From JAPKYZ01 sp033763835 (GTDB lineage: Bacteria; Acidobacteriota; Terriglobia; Bryobacterales; Bryobacteraceae): a DNA stretch of 64,000 bases. The stretch lies in the NCBI GenBank assembly GCA_033763835.1, contig JANRJS010000017.1:124001-188000 (forward strand). Reading direction: 5' to 3'. Each line of letters starts with the position of its first letter. Position 1 is the first letter of the stretch. Positions 1-9,387 of the stretch are shown piece after piece. Below the pieces are notes generated by a model, which searched no databases, was not told the DNA's origin, and saw only the letters and a list, made by a program, of their open reading frames with translations. The translations under genes and the position numbers were made by a program.

Positions 1-3000
1 TCACGTAGTAGACCCCAATTAGCCCCGCCGCGTAGCCCGCTTCCGTCACCGGGACCCCTTGGTTGTTAATCCCAACCACGACATTGGCGGTGGGCAGTGT
101 CTGGCCGAGCCCGATCGAGTTCGTAAAGACGCCCGCGATCGATCCAAACCCAGTGAAGTAGGCGGTCAACGTTTCGCCGCCTACCGCCGGACTTTCCGGA
201 GTGACGAACTGCCCGTTCGCCTTATTGGCCACCACTTGCAGGCGATTCGCCGAGTTCGAGAACTCGAAGATACCGGGCGAAAACGCGGCCACCGTCACCG
301 AGGCCGACGCCGTCTGCCCCAGCGCGGTCACGGTTACGGTCTGGTTGCCGAGCGGCGATTCGCACGGCCACTGGACGTTGATCTGTTCCCCGCCGGAGGT
401 ATTCGACACCGAGAAGAGCGGAGCCGGGATCCCCGCCGCCGACACGCTGACGCCCGATAGTGTCAGGGGTTGCGGACCGACACGCGGACCGGAAACGCTT
501 CCCGACAGGCCCGTCGAAAATCCCGCGCCGCGGATCGTTACCACGGAGCAGGGAGCCACGCCGGGCAGGAAGTTCGCGCCATTGACGACCGATTCGATTC
601 TAGGACCGGCGGGCGCCACGGTGAGAGTAAAAGTCAGGACGCTAGAGCCCAATGTCGCCGTTACCGCCGCCGTACCCGTAGTCGCACCCGCACGGGCGGT
701 AACCGAGGCAAGCCCTTGCGCGTCGGTCACGGCCGTCGCCGCACTAAGCGTCACGGGGCCGTTGGTCACTGCGAAGGCAATGGTCGCTCCGGCTATAGGA
801 GCCCCCGCCGCGTTGGCGAGGCGCACCGTCAGCGGCTGCGCGAACTGGGCGTTCACGTTCGACGATTGGTTGTTCCCGCTGGCGATCGTGAAAGACCCGA
901 TCGCAACGTTGTTCGTGGCGGTGAACGACGCGGAGAGGCCCTCCGTTGCGGCGCGAATCGTAATCGTGCCCGGAGTAGAACCGAACCGCACTAGCGCCGA
1001 GGCCCGCCCTTCAATGTCGGAATTGCCCGAAACGCCGGTGAGTTGGCCGTCGCCGGAAACGATGGTCCACGTCACCGGAACGCCCGAAAGCGGATTCCCC
1101 GCCGCGTCGAGCACCCGCACCACCAAAGCTCGGGGCGTGGTGGTACCGGGGTTGCCGGACTGCCCGTCGCCCTGCACGATTTCAAGGCGTGCCGGCGCGC
1201 CGGGAATCACCCGAATGTTGTAGGTGTAGACGAAGCTGTTCGATTCGCCGACCACGACGGTAAGCTGCGTATTTCCAAGTACGTTCCCGACCACCAGATC
1301 GCACGTTGCGATTCCGGCGGCCGTCGAGACTGGATCGCCTTGGCAACGGGCGTTTGGCACGCCAGAACCCGCTGGAGTGAAGGCGCGAATCCCAACGTTA
1401 GGCATCGGCGTGGGAGCGAAGCCCGGAAACAGCCCGGTAGTCACGTTTGCGGTAAATGCGGCGGGAATTACGGCACCGGCTCCAAGAACTAGATCGGTGC
1501 CGGAACCGCCCAAAGACGAAGAGAGTTGGACCACCGGTGGCGGCGGCGTGCCTGTGGTGGGATAAACCAGTGCGTAAAGGTCCAACGAACCCGAAAACGT
1601 ATCGGTAGTCGCCGCTGCTGCGATCGTGACTGGACGGAACAGATCCCCGGTGCTGGGCGCGAACGCCGTCGTCGAAAGCAGCACGGTAGCTACTCCATTC
1701 GCGTCGGTAATCGACGGCGCACCCACCAGCGTAACCCCCAAGCCCGCTCGAATCGACCAGTTCACACTGACGTTCTGAATCGGATTACCCTGACTGTCGG
1801 TTAGCCGCACCTGGAAGGGCTGGCTCAACCCGCCCGAATTGATAATCTGGCCGTTACCGCCGGTAATTGTGAATTGTGTCTGCGTTCCCGCGGAGGCGGC
1901 CACGGGAAGGTTCATTTCGGTGAAGAGACTGGCATTGGCGGAAGCCCGCACCACATAGACTCCGGTAACGCCTGGCGCGGTAGCCCTTGTCACGGCCAGA
2001 CCTTGCGCGTTAGTGCGCGAGGCATTCGGGGTAACGGTAACCGTGGGACTGGAGAAGCTGATCGCGGCGTCTCGCACCGGGCGCGAGGAAGCGTCAAGCG
2101 CCCGCGCGACGATTGGGTAAGAAATCGAAGCGGGCGCCGTAGGGATGTCGAGCGTGGCGCTTCGAACCGAGGCCACCGCTTGCGAAGACGGCGGCGCGGC
2201 GAACGCACCCGATGCGGCCGCCGCCGGAAATGTAAGCGGCCCACTCACGATTCCACCGGAGCCGACATCCACCCGGTAAACCGAGTTGGCGAAAAAGACG
2301 AAGATGTATCGAGCGGCCGGGACCTCATCGCTGACGGCGATCGCCAAAGCGCCCTCCGGGAGACCGAGCGGAGAGACCGTGGGCGTCCCCGCCGGTCCGG
2401 TGGACAGTTGGTAAATACGTCCTCCGGAAACGGCAAACACGGCGCCGTCGTTGATGGTGACCAAGCCGGTGGGGACAACGCCCGTCCCCGCGAAAGCGGA
2501 CGAAACGGTGCGCGCCCTAAGGTCCACGGCGATCACTCCGGCGGAGCTGCCCTCCTGGCGACTCGCCATTACTGCTCTTAGGCCATCCGCCGTAAAGACT
2601 GGCCGTCCTAAGTCGGCATCGACGGCAAAGCCGCCCGGTTGCACGAAATTCAGTCCGCCGTTCCGAAAGTCGAGTTCGAAAAGCCGCGTGCTACAAGCGA
2701 CATAGATAAGGCCATTTGGCGCGACCTCGATCGCATTCGGCGTAACGTTCAGCGTTTGCTGCCCCAGTATGTTGCCGGTGGGGATTTCAATCGCGGCGAC
2801 TGTCCGGCTCAAAGAACTTGACGCAAACACAATATTGCCGTTTTCCACCGACAACGCGACATCGTTCGGCAGAAGCGACGGTGCCGCTGTGACGATTCCG
2901 ACCGGCAGATCGATCGGCGTTCCATTGGCCTGCGCCACCGGGACGATTAAGACCGCGCTCGCGGCGAGAATCAGGTAGCGTCCATCGCCGGTTAGTTTGG

Positions 3001-3304
3001 CCGCAGTAACGGTACTGCCCACCGAGTAGCGTTGCACCTCGACGAAATTCGAGGCGGGGTTTAGAACCTGAACGTTCCCGGTTCGACCCACGATGTAGGT
3101 TCGCGTGCCTTGCGGATTTGTAAGCGCAAACGCCGGATCGGGGATCGTGGGAAGAGAAGCGACTTGGGCCAATGGATTCGCGCTATACACAATCAGCGGA
3201 CCACCGGAACCGGAAGCGGGAAAGACGAAAACGTTCTGGGCGCTCAAGGCGCTACCGCACACCACAGCGGCGGCTATCGAACAAAGAGACCGAAAAGAGA
3301 CCAT
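1..3304 (-). CDS. Large secreted protein, beta-propeller-like start, Ig-like domains, Solibacter C-terminal domain (3' end outside window)
   Basis: The minus-strand frame is open from 3304 to the window edge (at least 1101 codons) and has no stop, so the C-terminus is missing. The start at 3304 is preceded by AGGATGGAG; an in-frame ATG at 3313 is an alternative. The first 22 residues form a signal peptide ending near ALSAQ. Next comes a stretch with propeller-like repeats (phrases such as TYIVGRTGNVQVLNP and GDGRYLILAASA). Several Ig-like (invasin/BIG-type) domains follow, recognisable from repeated phrases of the type GNPLSGVPVTWTI and DAQGLASVTARAG. The last part (SVVNGANFLPGVAPCSVVTI, then NNQGVPVTEAGYAAGLIG) matches the TIGR03437 domain found in many Solibacter secreted proteins. 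It is probably exported and surface-exposed; its ligand is unknown. It could be a client of the type II system encoded nearby, but that is inference. Confidence 0.85.
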   Translation of the reverse strand, partial: MVSFRSLCSIAAAVVCGSALSAQNVFVFPASGSGGPLIVYSANPLAQVASLPTIPDPAFALTNPQGTRTYIVGRTGNVQVLNPASNFVEVQRYSVGSTVTAAKLTGDGRYLILAASAVLIVPVAQANGTPIDLPVGIVTAAPSLLPNDVALSVENGNIVFASSSLSRTVAAIEIPTGNILGQQTLNVTPNAIEVAPNGLIYVACSTRLFELDFRNGGLNFVQPGGFAVDADLGRPVFTADGLRAVMASRQEGSSAGVIAVDLRARTVSSAFAGTGVVPTGLVTINDGAVFAVSGGRIYQLSTGPAGTPTVSPLGLPEGALAIAVSDEVPAARYIFVFFANSVYRVDVGSGGIVSGPLTFPAAAASGAFAAPPSSQAVASVRSATLDIPTAPASISYPIVARALDASSRPVRDAAISFSSPTVTVTPNASRTNAQGLAVTRATAPGVTGVYVVRASANASLFTEMNLPVAASAGTQTQFTITGGNGQIINSGGLSQPFQVRLTDSQGNPIQNVSVNWSIRAGLGVTLVGAPSITDANGVATVLLSTTAFAPSTGDLFRPVTIAAAATTDTFSGSLDLYALVYPTTGTPPPPVVQLSSSLGGSGTDLVLGAGAVIPAAFTANVTTGLFPGFAPTPMPNVGIRAFTPAGSGVPNARCQGDPVSTAAGIATCDLVVGNVLGNTQLTVVVGESNSFVYTYNIRVIPGAPARLEIVQGDGQSGNPGTTTPRALVVRVLDAAGNPLSGVPVTWTIVSGDGQLTGVSGNSDIEGRASALVRFGSTPGTITIRAATEGLSASFTATNNVAIGSFTIASGNNQSSNVNAQFAQPLTVRLANAAGAPIAGATIAFAVTNGPVTLSAATAVTDAQGLASVTARAGATTGTAAVTATLGSSVLTFTLTVAPAGPRIESVVNGANFLPGVAPCSVVTIRGAGFSTGLSGSVSGPRVGPQPLTLSGVSVSAAGIPAPLFSVSNTSGGEQINVQWPCESPLGNQTVTVTALGQTASASVTVAAFSPGIFEFSNSANRLQVVANKANGQFVTPESPAVGGETLTAYFTGFGSIAGVFTNSIGLGQTLPTANVVVGINNQGVPVTEAGYAAGLIGVYYV

Positions 3305-3395
3305 TGACTCCATCCTGGGAGAAATCTCGGACGGGAAAGGAACGCGGGTACCTCTAACATTAACACCCCTGCGGCCCTTTTGTCGTCGGAAATTG

Positions 3396-3436
3396 CGTAA
3401 CAAAAGTAAAGGCGGGAGAGGTTGCCCTCTCCCGCC
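3396..3436 (-). terminator. Rho-independent terminator after the 3460-4935 gene
   Basis: A perfect 11-bp inverted repeat (GGCGGGAGAGG at 3411-3421 against its complement at 3426-3436) has a 4-nt loop. On the minus strand it is followed at once by the T-rich tract TTTACTTTTGTT. It lies 24 nt past the stop of the upstream gene and about 90 nt before the next start, which is the expected position for an intrinsic terminator. Confidence 0.85.
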
Positions 3437-3459
3437 CATCGACCGAGCTTTCGCTCAGA

Positions 3460-4935
3460 CTAGTTGTCCAGGGTCTCCGTGCCGGAGCCGGACACACGAG
3501 AGCCCGTGCCCGGAATAATCAGGGCTAGGTAACCGTGCGCCAGGTTGCGCGCGCCGAGGTCGCTGATAAAGGCGTAACCATGCGCGAGCTGGAAGTTGCA
3601 AACACCGATCAGGTAGCCGGTGAAACCCGCCGAGGCGAGCGCCGGAACACCCGAACCGCCAGCGCTGAGCGAGAACGCCGCAAAGCGGCCCGCCGCGATG
3701 GTGGAGGTGGTAGCGGCCGAGGGCAGCGCCGCGCCGCTCTCAAACGCACCATAATAGTTGATCGTGCAGGTGCCCGACTGAGCCGCCGTACCGCGCGGAT
3801 CCGCTGAGGTATTCGAGATAGCGACACCCGTGTCGAAGCCAGCCGCATTGGTAACGTAGGGCCAGAGCAGCGTCGTCGAGCAAGTGGCGGTCGTGAACAG
3901 GTTCGCCGTCGTACCCGTAGTAATGAAGCGCGGGAACGAGGTGGACGAGGACGGAGCCAGCGTGCCGAGAGCCGTCGCCGTACCCGTGCCGTTCGTCGGG
4001 CTGCCGGTGAAGCGCGCGATGAACGGAATGCTCAGCGTATCAACAGTGTTGATGCTGTCGGTTGTGATAGTGAAGGTGACGGTGGAACCAGTCGGAGCGC
4101 CATACGTTCCGGCGTAAGCCGTATCGCCCGTAGCCGGCGTGTAAGTTGTCGTGATCGTGGACGAGGTTGCCGAGCCGACACCCGAGATCGAGATCACGTT
4201 GCTGCCCGTCGTGAACGACTGATTCGGCAATAGCAAGGTCACGCCGGACGGGATATTGGCGAACGTAACCGCCAATTGCGTCGCATTAGTCGCGCCAGGA
4301 CCTTCGTTGGCTTGGGTGCGGAACACGCCCGAGAACAACTCAGTGAATCGGAGGAAACCCGTAATGCTCGAGTTGGTTACGCAGATCGGCAGGCTCGGAG
4401 ACCCCGGGAGCGGCGACACCGTCAAGCTATTTCCACCAACTACGCTGAAGGTGTAACTAGCGGGCAACACGAAACCCACCGTCGTCGGGTTGGGGCTCAA
4501 CGGAAGAACCGCCGGACCCGAGGTCACGATGATGGTTGCCGTGATCGCCGTGTTCGGCGCAACCGTCGACGCATTGACGCGAATACCCGAAATCGTGATC
4601 GTGTTGGAACCGCTGGCCAGATTTCCCGCCGGGAAACTGATCGAGTTCGGGATCGCCGTGTTCAGAACGCCGAATACCGCCGGATCGCTGTTGAAGACCG
4701 CCTGCGCATTCACAGTGGTCGTATTGCTGATATTGGCATTCAACGTCACGAGAACCGTCGCACCACCCGCCGAGAGGCTCGAGCAGGTCAATACGATGTT
4801 ACCGGTGGTTTCCGCCAAACCTTCCGGGCGAAGCGCGAGCGGCACCGAAGTGACGGCGCAGGATTGGGCATAGGCGCCGACGGCCATGAGGCTCATCGAG
4901 GCCATCGCAAAAAACATCTTGCGAGTGTTAAGCAT
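3460..4935 (-). CDS. Secreted protein of unknown function, 491 aa
   Basis: The ATG at 4935 has a good Shine-Dalgarno (AAGGAG, 7-nt spacer). Residues 1-24 form a signal peptide (MLNTRKMFFAMASMSLMAVG, cleavage near AYAQS). The mature part is rich in Thr, Ser, Gly, Val and Asn, with beta-sandwich-like repeats (for example GSNTITISGIRVNASTV and GSNVISISGVGSATSS). This suggests a string of extracellular Ig-like folds. The C-terminal ~140 residues, with paired Cys and AHGYAFISDLGARNLAHGY, resemble tails seen in other acidobacterial secreted proteins, but I cannot name the family. It has its own long leader upstream and a strong terminator downstream, so it looks monocistronic and possibly highly expressed. 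The export prediction is firm; the function is not known. Confidence 0.8.
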   Translation of the reverse strand: MLNTRKMFFAMASMSLMAVGAYAQSCAVTSVPLALRPEGLAETTGNIVLTCSSLSAGGATVLVTLNANISNTTTVNAQAVFNSDPAVFGVLNTAIPNSISFPAGNLASGSNTITISGIRVNASTVAPNTAITATIIVTSGPAVLPLSPNPTTVGFVLPASYTFSVVGGNSLTVSPLPGSPSLPICVTNSSITGFLRFTELFSGVFRTQANEGPGATNATQLAVTFANIPSGVTLLLPNQSFTTGSNVISISGVGSATSSTITTTYTPATGDTAYAGTYGAPTGSTVTFTITTDSINTVDTLSIPFIARFTGSPTNGTGTATALGTLAPSSSTSFPRFITTGTTANLFTTATCSTTLLWPYVTNAAGFDTGVAISNTSADPRGTAAQSGTCTINYYGAFESGAALPSAATTSTIAAGRFAAFSLSAGGSGVPALASAGFTGYLIGVCNFQLAHGYAFISDLGARNLAHGYLALIIPGTGSRVSGSGTETLDN

Positions 4936-5320
4936 TCACTATCTCCTTGTGGATTTCGAATCGAATTGATGGAAGTTCTCTATCAACCTGGGCCTCAAAG
5001 CCTGCTGCCTGAGCCTCAGCCGGGATCAGATCAGTGATTCCGTATAAACCCAAATTGAACCGTCTTCCTGTCAGAGTCGTAACTTCAACTACTTTATCGA
5101 GTCACTTTGCTTGCGGGATCTTGTTGTTACGTCTGGCCCGTTTCGCGCTGGATACTCCAGAAGCTATCACCCGGCGATACGCAAAGTCAACGAGCGAAAA
5201 GCCCGATGGACCTTCCGCATCATCGGATGATGCCCCTTAACATTTGTCACTCTACCTGGATTCGCGCCATCGCGTCAAGAAAAATTCGCGTGGGCGGGCG
5301 AAATTCACGTCCTTTTTTTT
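4936..5320 (-). promoter_or_regulatory. 385-nt non-coding region: promoter and long leader of the 3460-4935 gene, with an inverted repeat
   Basis: This is the only gene-free stretch over 300 nt in the window. On the minus strand TTGACT (5190-5185) followed after 17-18 nt by TAGCTT/ATAGCT (about 5167-5162) is a possible -35/-10 pair. That would give a leader of about 220 nt before the ATG at 4935. About 27 nt upstream of the -35 lies the perfect inverted repeat GCATCATCGGATGATGC (5217-5233), a reasonable operator candidate. Short ORFs in the region have no ribosome-binding site or recognisable product. The promoter match is weak; the inverted repeat is certain as sequence. Confidence 0.4.
5278..5312 (-). 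terminator. Possible weak terminator after the 5321-9091 gene
   Basis: Just past the stop codon at 5321, the minus strand can fold GAATTTCGC against GCGAATTTTTC with one bulge, around a CGCCCA loop, followed by TTTTTCTT. The stem is short and imperfect, so this is only a candidate. Confidence 0.35.
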
Positions 5321-8300
5321 CTATTGGATAGCCGCTTCCACCGCGTTCGATTCTAGGCCCGCCACCCGCAAACGGACAAATTGACCCAACCCTGGGGCAA
5401 GATCGGACGGTAAAGAGACGTTTACCTGATATAAACCTGGCACCCCCGGCGTCGCCCCAGCAAAGAAGGGCATCAGCGCCCGGCCCCCCACCAGCACCTC
5501 CACCGGCGCCACCGCCCAATCCAAAGTCCCCCGCCGCTCCGTCGCTCCCAAACCCGTGCAATACAAAACGATCGCCTGCCCGCGTAAGGCCGGATTCGCC
5601 GGGCGGTTCAGAGTCGCGTTCTGGTTGGCGACAGCCCCGCCACCATCCGGCATCGTAAAAATACCCGGAGCCGCCCGCTCAACGGAAACCGGCTGTTCGG
5701 CCCGGCCGTTGGTTCCGCGTAGGGTTAGCACGTACGATCCCGGCGCTACATCCAAAGGAATCAAGATATTGGCTTGGAACGGACTGGAAAACAGGACCAC
5801 CGCCCGGCTACCCGAAAACTCGGCTTCAAGACCTTCCAATCCGCCGCCGAAGATTGTCGCGATCCCGCCGGGCGCAAGTCCTGGTCGAAAACTAGCTCCG
5901 TTAACCACCGATTCCGTCGCAAATTCAACCGCTTGCGGACGAACAACCCATAGCGCGTCCGCCCGCTGAATTTGAAACGAAGCGCCGGTCTCTTCACCCG
6001 CCTCGACGCGTGAACCCGGACTGCCCAACGAGGTCACCGCAAACCGGGAGCCACTAAGCGCGTCTACCCGGTAGCGTTCCCGGTCGCCGGCACAAAATAC
6101 TTGCGTCAAACCACCCCAACGAAAGTCGTTGGCACAAGCTCCGCCGGGCGACAGAACTCGAAACTCGCCGGTGCCGGTCACCAGAAACCCGCTCGAAGCG
6201 GGAACCCGGGGGATCAACCTCGCCACACCGGCGATTCCCGCTCGAACGGTACCGCTTGCCGCCGAAAATCCGGCAAGATAAACGTCGAGCGTCGTCCGCC
6301 CGAACGCCGGATTGGGATCGTGGATCGCCACCGAGCCGTCGGGGCCGACCCCGATAGCCACTACAAAGTGCACCGCTCCGCCCCCCAAATCGAGCGCGAC
6401 CATCGCCGGTTCGCCCGCCGCCGCCAAATCGCGAATCCGCGTAAGATCGGCCGGTTCCTGGACGATATCGAGAGCGCCGTCCAAAAACGCCGCTAGCCGC
6501 CATAAGTTGACAAAGCGGCGATCGCCCGCCATCAGATACCCGTCGCAGATCGAGCCGGACCCGGCATCGGCCACGCAAAACGCCCGCAGGAAAGCATCGA
6601 GCGCGGCGGGATCGGCCAAGCCTTGCGGTGTAGGCGAGAGTCCGGTCTGCTGGAGATACCGGATCGCGCTTGCCGCGGCGGCCACCTGCGAGCCTTGGGG
6701 ATCGATCTGCGTGAGCCGGGGGAAATTCGCGATCGATCGCGCCGCCGATCGCGCGCTGAAGGTCAATACCTGTCCTCCGATCGCCGCCGTTGCTAGGGCG
6801 ACCCCTTCGGAGGGGGGCAGTCGCAGAAGGGCGGCGGCTTCGCCATTCGCGTCCGTTACGCCGGACGCCTCGATCCTCGCGCCGGGCGAGGCTTCCCACC
6901 GGACGGTTTGTCCAGCGAGACGTATGCCGGCCGAATCCGAAACGGTGACGCGCAAAGGCAACGGGAGCGTCGCGCCCGGAGCCCCGGTTTGCGAATCGCC
7001 GCCCGCGATGGAGGCGCGCACACCGCTTGCCGCGCGAATCGAGTACGAACCCTGAGCCACCGCCGTGGGCCGGGCGGTATCGACGGCTTGTAGCGTTACC
7101 GTTTGGGCGGGGGCGTTCGCCGGTACGATCGTTTCCCAGGCGAACGATCCGGCGGCGGTATCGACGATAAAAGGGGGCGTCGAAGTCCCCGGATAGCTAA
7201 CTCGAACGCGGGATCCAGCTTCAAAGCCGCCGATCGCGATCAGAACGCGGTTTCCAGGCGTGGCGGACGCAGGAGTGGCCGTCAGGGTGGGGCGGCGCTC
7301 CGCTTCGTTGACGGCTACGTCGGGATCGCCCTCGGAGAAGGAGAGATTGCCGCCCTCAAAATTCTGACGGCGGCGCGCCCCGTCGAGAAATTCTTCGCCA
7401 AGAGGCATCCCCATTCGCCCCGGGGCGCCTCCGAGCTGGGCGAACTTCGCGTAAATGCGCCCGGAAACGGACACCGTGCGGACGGTCGAGCTCAGAATCT
7501 GCCCCCTCCGAAACGTCTGCGCGGTACCGGAAGTGGCGGCGAACGTAAAGAAGCCCTGAGCGGCGGATACGGGATCGCCTAACGCGCCGGTCTCGAACCC
7601 GAGTTGCCCCCAACGCGCGAGAATCAAACCCGAAACGGCGTGCGGCGGGCGTCCGGAGAGGGTGGCGCGCTCGAAGCTTTGGCGTCCCCCGGCGGTGACA
7701 TCGGAGGTGGGAAAACCGAGCGTCCCGCCCGCCCCACCCGTTTGTTCCCAAACGGCAAGAAGATCGGCGGCGGGCAGAAAAGCGCTGGCGCTCGAGTCGC
7801 TCTTGGCCAGAACGTACCGGGTTCGCCCGTCGCGCGAAAGTACGTCCTGCAACCAACCTCCCGGGGCCCGGCGGGCGGCGGTCCCAACGGGAGTTCGAAT
7901 CTCGATGCGGTTCCGGACGATCGCCGCCTGCATGGCCACTGCGACGGATTCGGGAGCGCCCTCGCCGACCCGGCAGCACGGGGCGGTGACCAGCACCGTG
8001 ACTGGCGCCGACGTTACACCCTCGCTAGTTGCGGTGACAATCGCGGATCCGCCGCCCGCTCCGGTAACGACGCCCGAGTTGCCTTCGGTCACAACGGCCG
8101 CCACATTGCGGTTCGAGGTCGAGAACGTGACGGGCCGGTCCGTCACGATTTCGCCCGCGATCGTCTCCATTTGGGCGCGAACGGTAAACCGTTCGCCTAC
8201 GGCGAGCCGCAACGGGTTCGGGCCGATGATTTGGACCGCCGTAACGCGTGGGCGAATCGCCGGCGTTTCGCCGGTTCGGTACTCGATGGTGCCACCCTCG

Positions 8301-9091
8301 AAAGACTGCTGGCGGCGTCCATCGGCCAGGGTTCGTTCTTCGCCGGTGGGCAATCCCAGCAACCCCGCTTCCTGCCCAGCGGCGCGATACACGCCGAGAA
8401 TCGGCTGCCGAACGGCGAAGAGGCTGCCATTGTAAATCCCCGTGGTGTAGTTGACGAGAACCGCGGAAACGAACCGCTGAACGGTCGCCGTTCCTCCGCG
8501 CGCCGATGTAACGGTCGTCTCGGCGGAAGTAGGGGGACCGATGCCCGCCAGTTCCCCAAGCGTCACCCATCGCGAGTAGTAAGGATCGCGGACGGTAAAA
8601 TTGAGCGCGGGAATCGCCGGGTCCGGCGCGGCGTACCAGGCGAAGAGAGCCATCGTCCGCTGGAACTTCGCGTACTCGCCCGCGCTCGGCATCGTGGGGG
8701 AGGAAAACACCTCCGAGTCCATGATGGGAAAGCCCGCCGTCGAGAACCCGCCCGCGCCCCCGATGTAGTAGGCGTACAGATTCGTACGCACCTGGAAAGC
8801 GGAAACCGGAAATCCGTTCACCATTTGCGGGACGCCGTACACGATCGCCGCGCGCGCCGAAGGCCGGGCCAGGTCGGCGAACTCCTGGACGTAGCCGCCA
8901 GTGCCGAACGTCCGCACCTCGGACGTGGCGTTCCCGATCGAAAAGCGAAAGTTTCCCCGGAAATAGGCTTGCTCGAACTGGAAACGGATTTCGGGAGTGG
9001 GGGATCCTTCGCCGGGATCGATGGCGTAGGCGGCGGGAGGGAGGGCCAGGGAGGCGAGAGCCGCCCAGACACACAAGGACTTCAGGCTCAT
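5321..9091 (-). CDS. Secreted multidomain protein: LGFP repeats, Ig-like domains, degenerate C39-like peptidase fold, Solibacter C-terminal domain
   Basis: The product has 1256 residues with a signal peptide at 1-23 (ending PPAAYA). LGFP-type repeats occur near residues 243-272, 452-480 and 560-590 (GLLGLPTGEERTLADGRRQQ, GTLGFPTSDV, RMGMPLGEEF); such repeats are linked to cell-wall or surface binding. A BIG2-like Ig domain lies at about 285-370 and an invasin-type Ig domain at about 690-785. Residues ~790-935 look like a C39-type papain fold (RLTQIDPQGSQVAAAASAIR, later VHFVVAIGVGPDGSVAIHDP). The His and Asp are present, but the nucleophile Cys expected after the Gln is Ser or Ala, so a binding role is more likely than proteolysis. 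Residues ~1030-1256 match TIGR03437. The start at 9091 has no strong ribosome-binding site. It is probably surface-exposed. Confidence 0.85.
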   Translation of the reverse strand: MSLKSLCVWAALASLALPPAAYAIDPGEGSPTPEIRFQFEQAYFRGNFRFSIGNATSEVRTFGTGGYVQEFADLARPSARAAIVYGVPQMVNGFPVSAFQVRTNLYAYYIGGAGGFSTAGFPIMDSEVFSSPTMPSAGEYAKFQRTMALFAWYAAPDPAIPALNFTVRDPYYSRWVTLGELAGIGPPTSAETTVTSARGGTATVQRFVSAVLVNYTTGIYNGSLFAVRQPILGVYRAAGQEAGLLGLPTGEERTLADGRRQQSFEGGTIEYRTGETPAIRPRVTAVQIIGPNPLRLAVGERFTVRAQMETIAGEIVTDRPVTFSTSNRNVAAVVTEGNSGVVTGAGGGSAIVTATSEGVTSAPVTVLVTAPCCRVGEGAPESVAVAMQAAIVRNRIEIRTPVGTAARRAPGGWLQDVLSRDGRTRYVLAKSDSSASAFLPAADLLAVWEQTGGAGGTLGFPTSDVTAGGRQSFERATLSGRPPHAVSGLILARWGQLGFETGALGDPVSAAQGFFTFAATSGTAQTFRRGQILSSTVRTVSVSGRIYAKFAQLGGAPGRMGMPLGEEFLDGARRRQNFEGGNLSFSEGDPDVAVNEAERRPTLTATPASATPGNRVLIAIGGFEAGSRVRVSYPGTSTPPFIVDTAAGSFAWETIVPANAPAQTVTLQAVDTARPTAVAQGSYSIRAASGVRASIAGGDSQTGAPGATLPLPLRVTVSDSAGIRLAGQTVRWEASPGARIEASGVTDANGEAAALLRLPPSEGVALATAAIGGQVLTFSARSAARSIANFPRLTQIDPQGSQVAAAASAIRYLQQTGLSPTPQGLADPAALDAFLRAFCVADAGSGSICDGYLMAGDRRFVNLWRLAAFLDGALDIVQEPADLTRIRDLAAAGEPAMVALDLGGGAVHFVVAIGVGPDGSVAIHDPNPAFGRTTLDVYLAGFSAASGTVRAGIAGVARLIPRVPASSGFLVTGTGEFRVLSPGGACANDFRWGGLTQVFCAGDRERYRVDALSGSRFAVTSLGSPGSRVEAGEETGASFQIQRADALWVVRPQAVEFATESVVNGASFRPGLAPGGIATIFGGGLEGLEAEFSGSRAVVLFSSPFQANILIPLDVAPGSYVLTLRGTNGRAEQPVSVERAAPGIFTMPDGGGAVANQNATLNRPANPALRGQAIVLYCTGLGATERRGTLDWAVAPVEVLVGGRALMPFFAGATPGVPGLYQVNVSLPSDLAPGLGQFVRLRVAGLESNAVEAAIQ

Positions 9092-9168
9092 CCGAGTCTT
9101 TCAGTGTGTCGGAACCCGCCACGGTCTGGCAAGTTGCGGCGGCGAAGATGCGGGTATGCTGGCAAAGG

Positions 9169-9384
9169 ATGACCATCGACGAGAGACTCGAAAAACTGAC
9201 CAAACGGCACGAGGCGTTGGCGGAGTCGGTCGAGTTATTGGCGCACTGCGTTAAGGACCTTCACGCGGCCATCGCAAGCACCAACGAGGCGGTCAAGGAA
9301 ACCAACGAGAGCTTAGCGGGCTTGATTCGAATCGTATTGAATCACGAGAATTGCCTGCACGATCTCGAAGAAGGCGCCGCCTAG
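9169..9384 (+). CDS. Small coiled-coil protein of unknown function, 71 aa
   Basis: I chose the ATG at 9169 over earlier in-frame codons because TATGCT (9155-9160) lies 8 nt before it and no Shine-Dalgarno is seen. That is the short-leader pattern repeated across this window. The product is all helix by eye (IDERLEKLTKRHEALAESVE, then LLAHCVKDLHAAIASTNEAV) with heptad-like spacing and a Cys-His-containing tail, LNHENCLHDLEEGAA. It has no signal peptide. It is divergent from the LGFP/C39-like gene and convergent with gspD, three bases from its stop. It resembles small coiled-coil proteins seen often in Acidobacteriota; no function can be assigned. Confidence 0.6.
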   Translation: MTIDERLEKLTKRHEALAESVELLAHCVKDLHAAIASTNEAVKETNESLAGLIRIVLNHENCLHDLEEGAA

Positions 9385-9387
9385 CCG

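Noticed and set aside
4276..5037. Long plus-strand ORF (253 codons) opposite the secreted-protein gene
   Set aside because: Arg/His-rich shadow of a GC-rich gene; no start signal or recognisable domain, and the minus-strand gene has a signal peptide and good ribosome-binding site.
5034..5331. Short plus-strand ORFs in the 385-nt non-coding region
   Set aside because: No ribosome-binding site, no domain, and they overlap promoter-like and inverted-repeat sequence.
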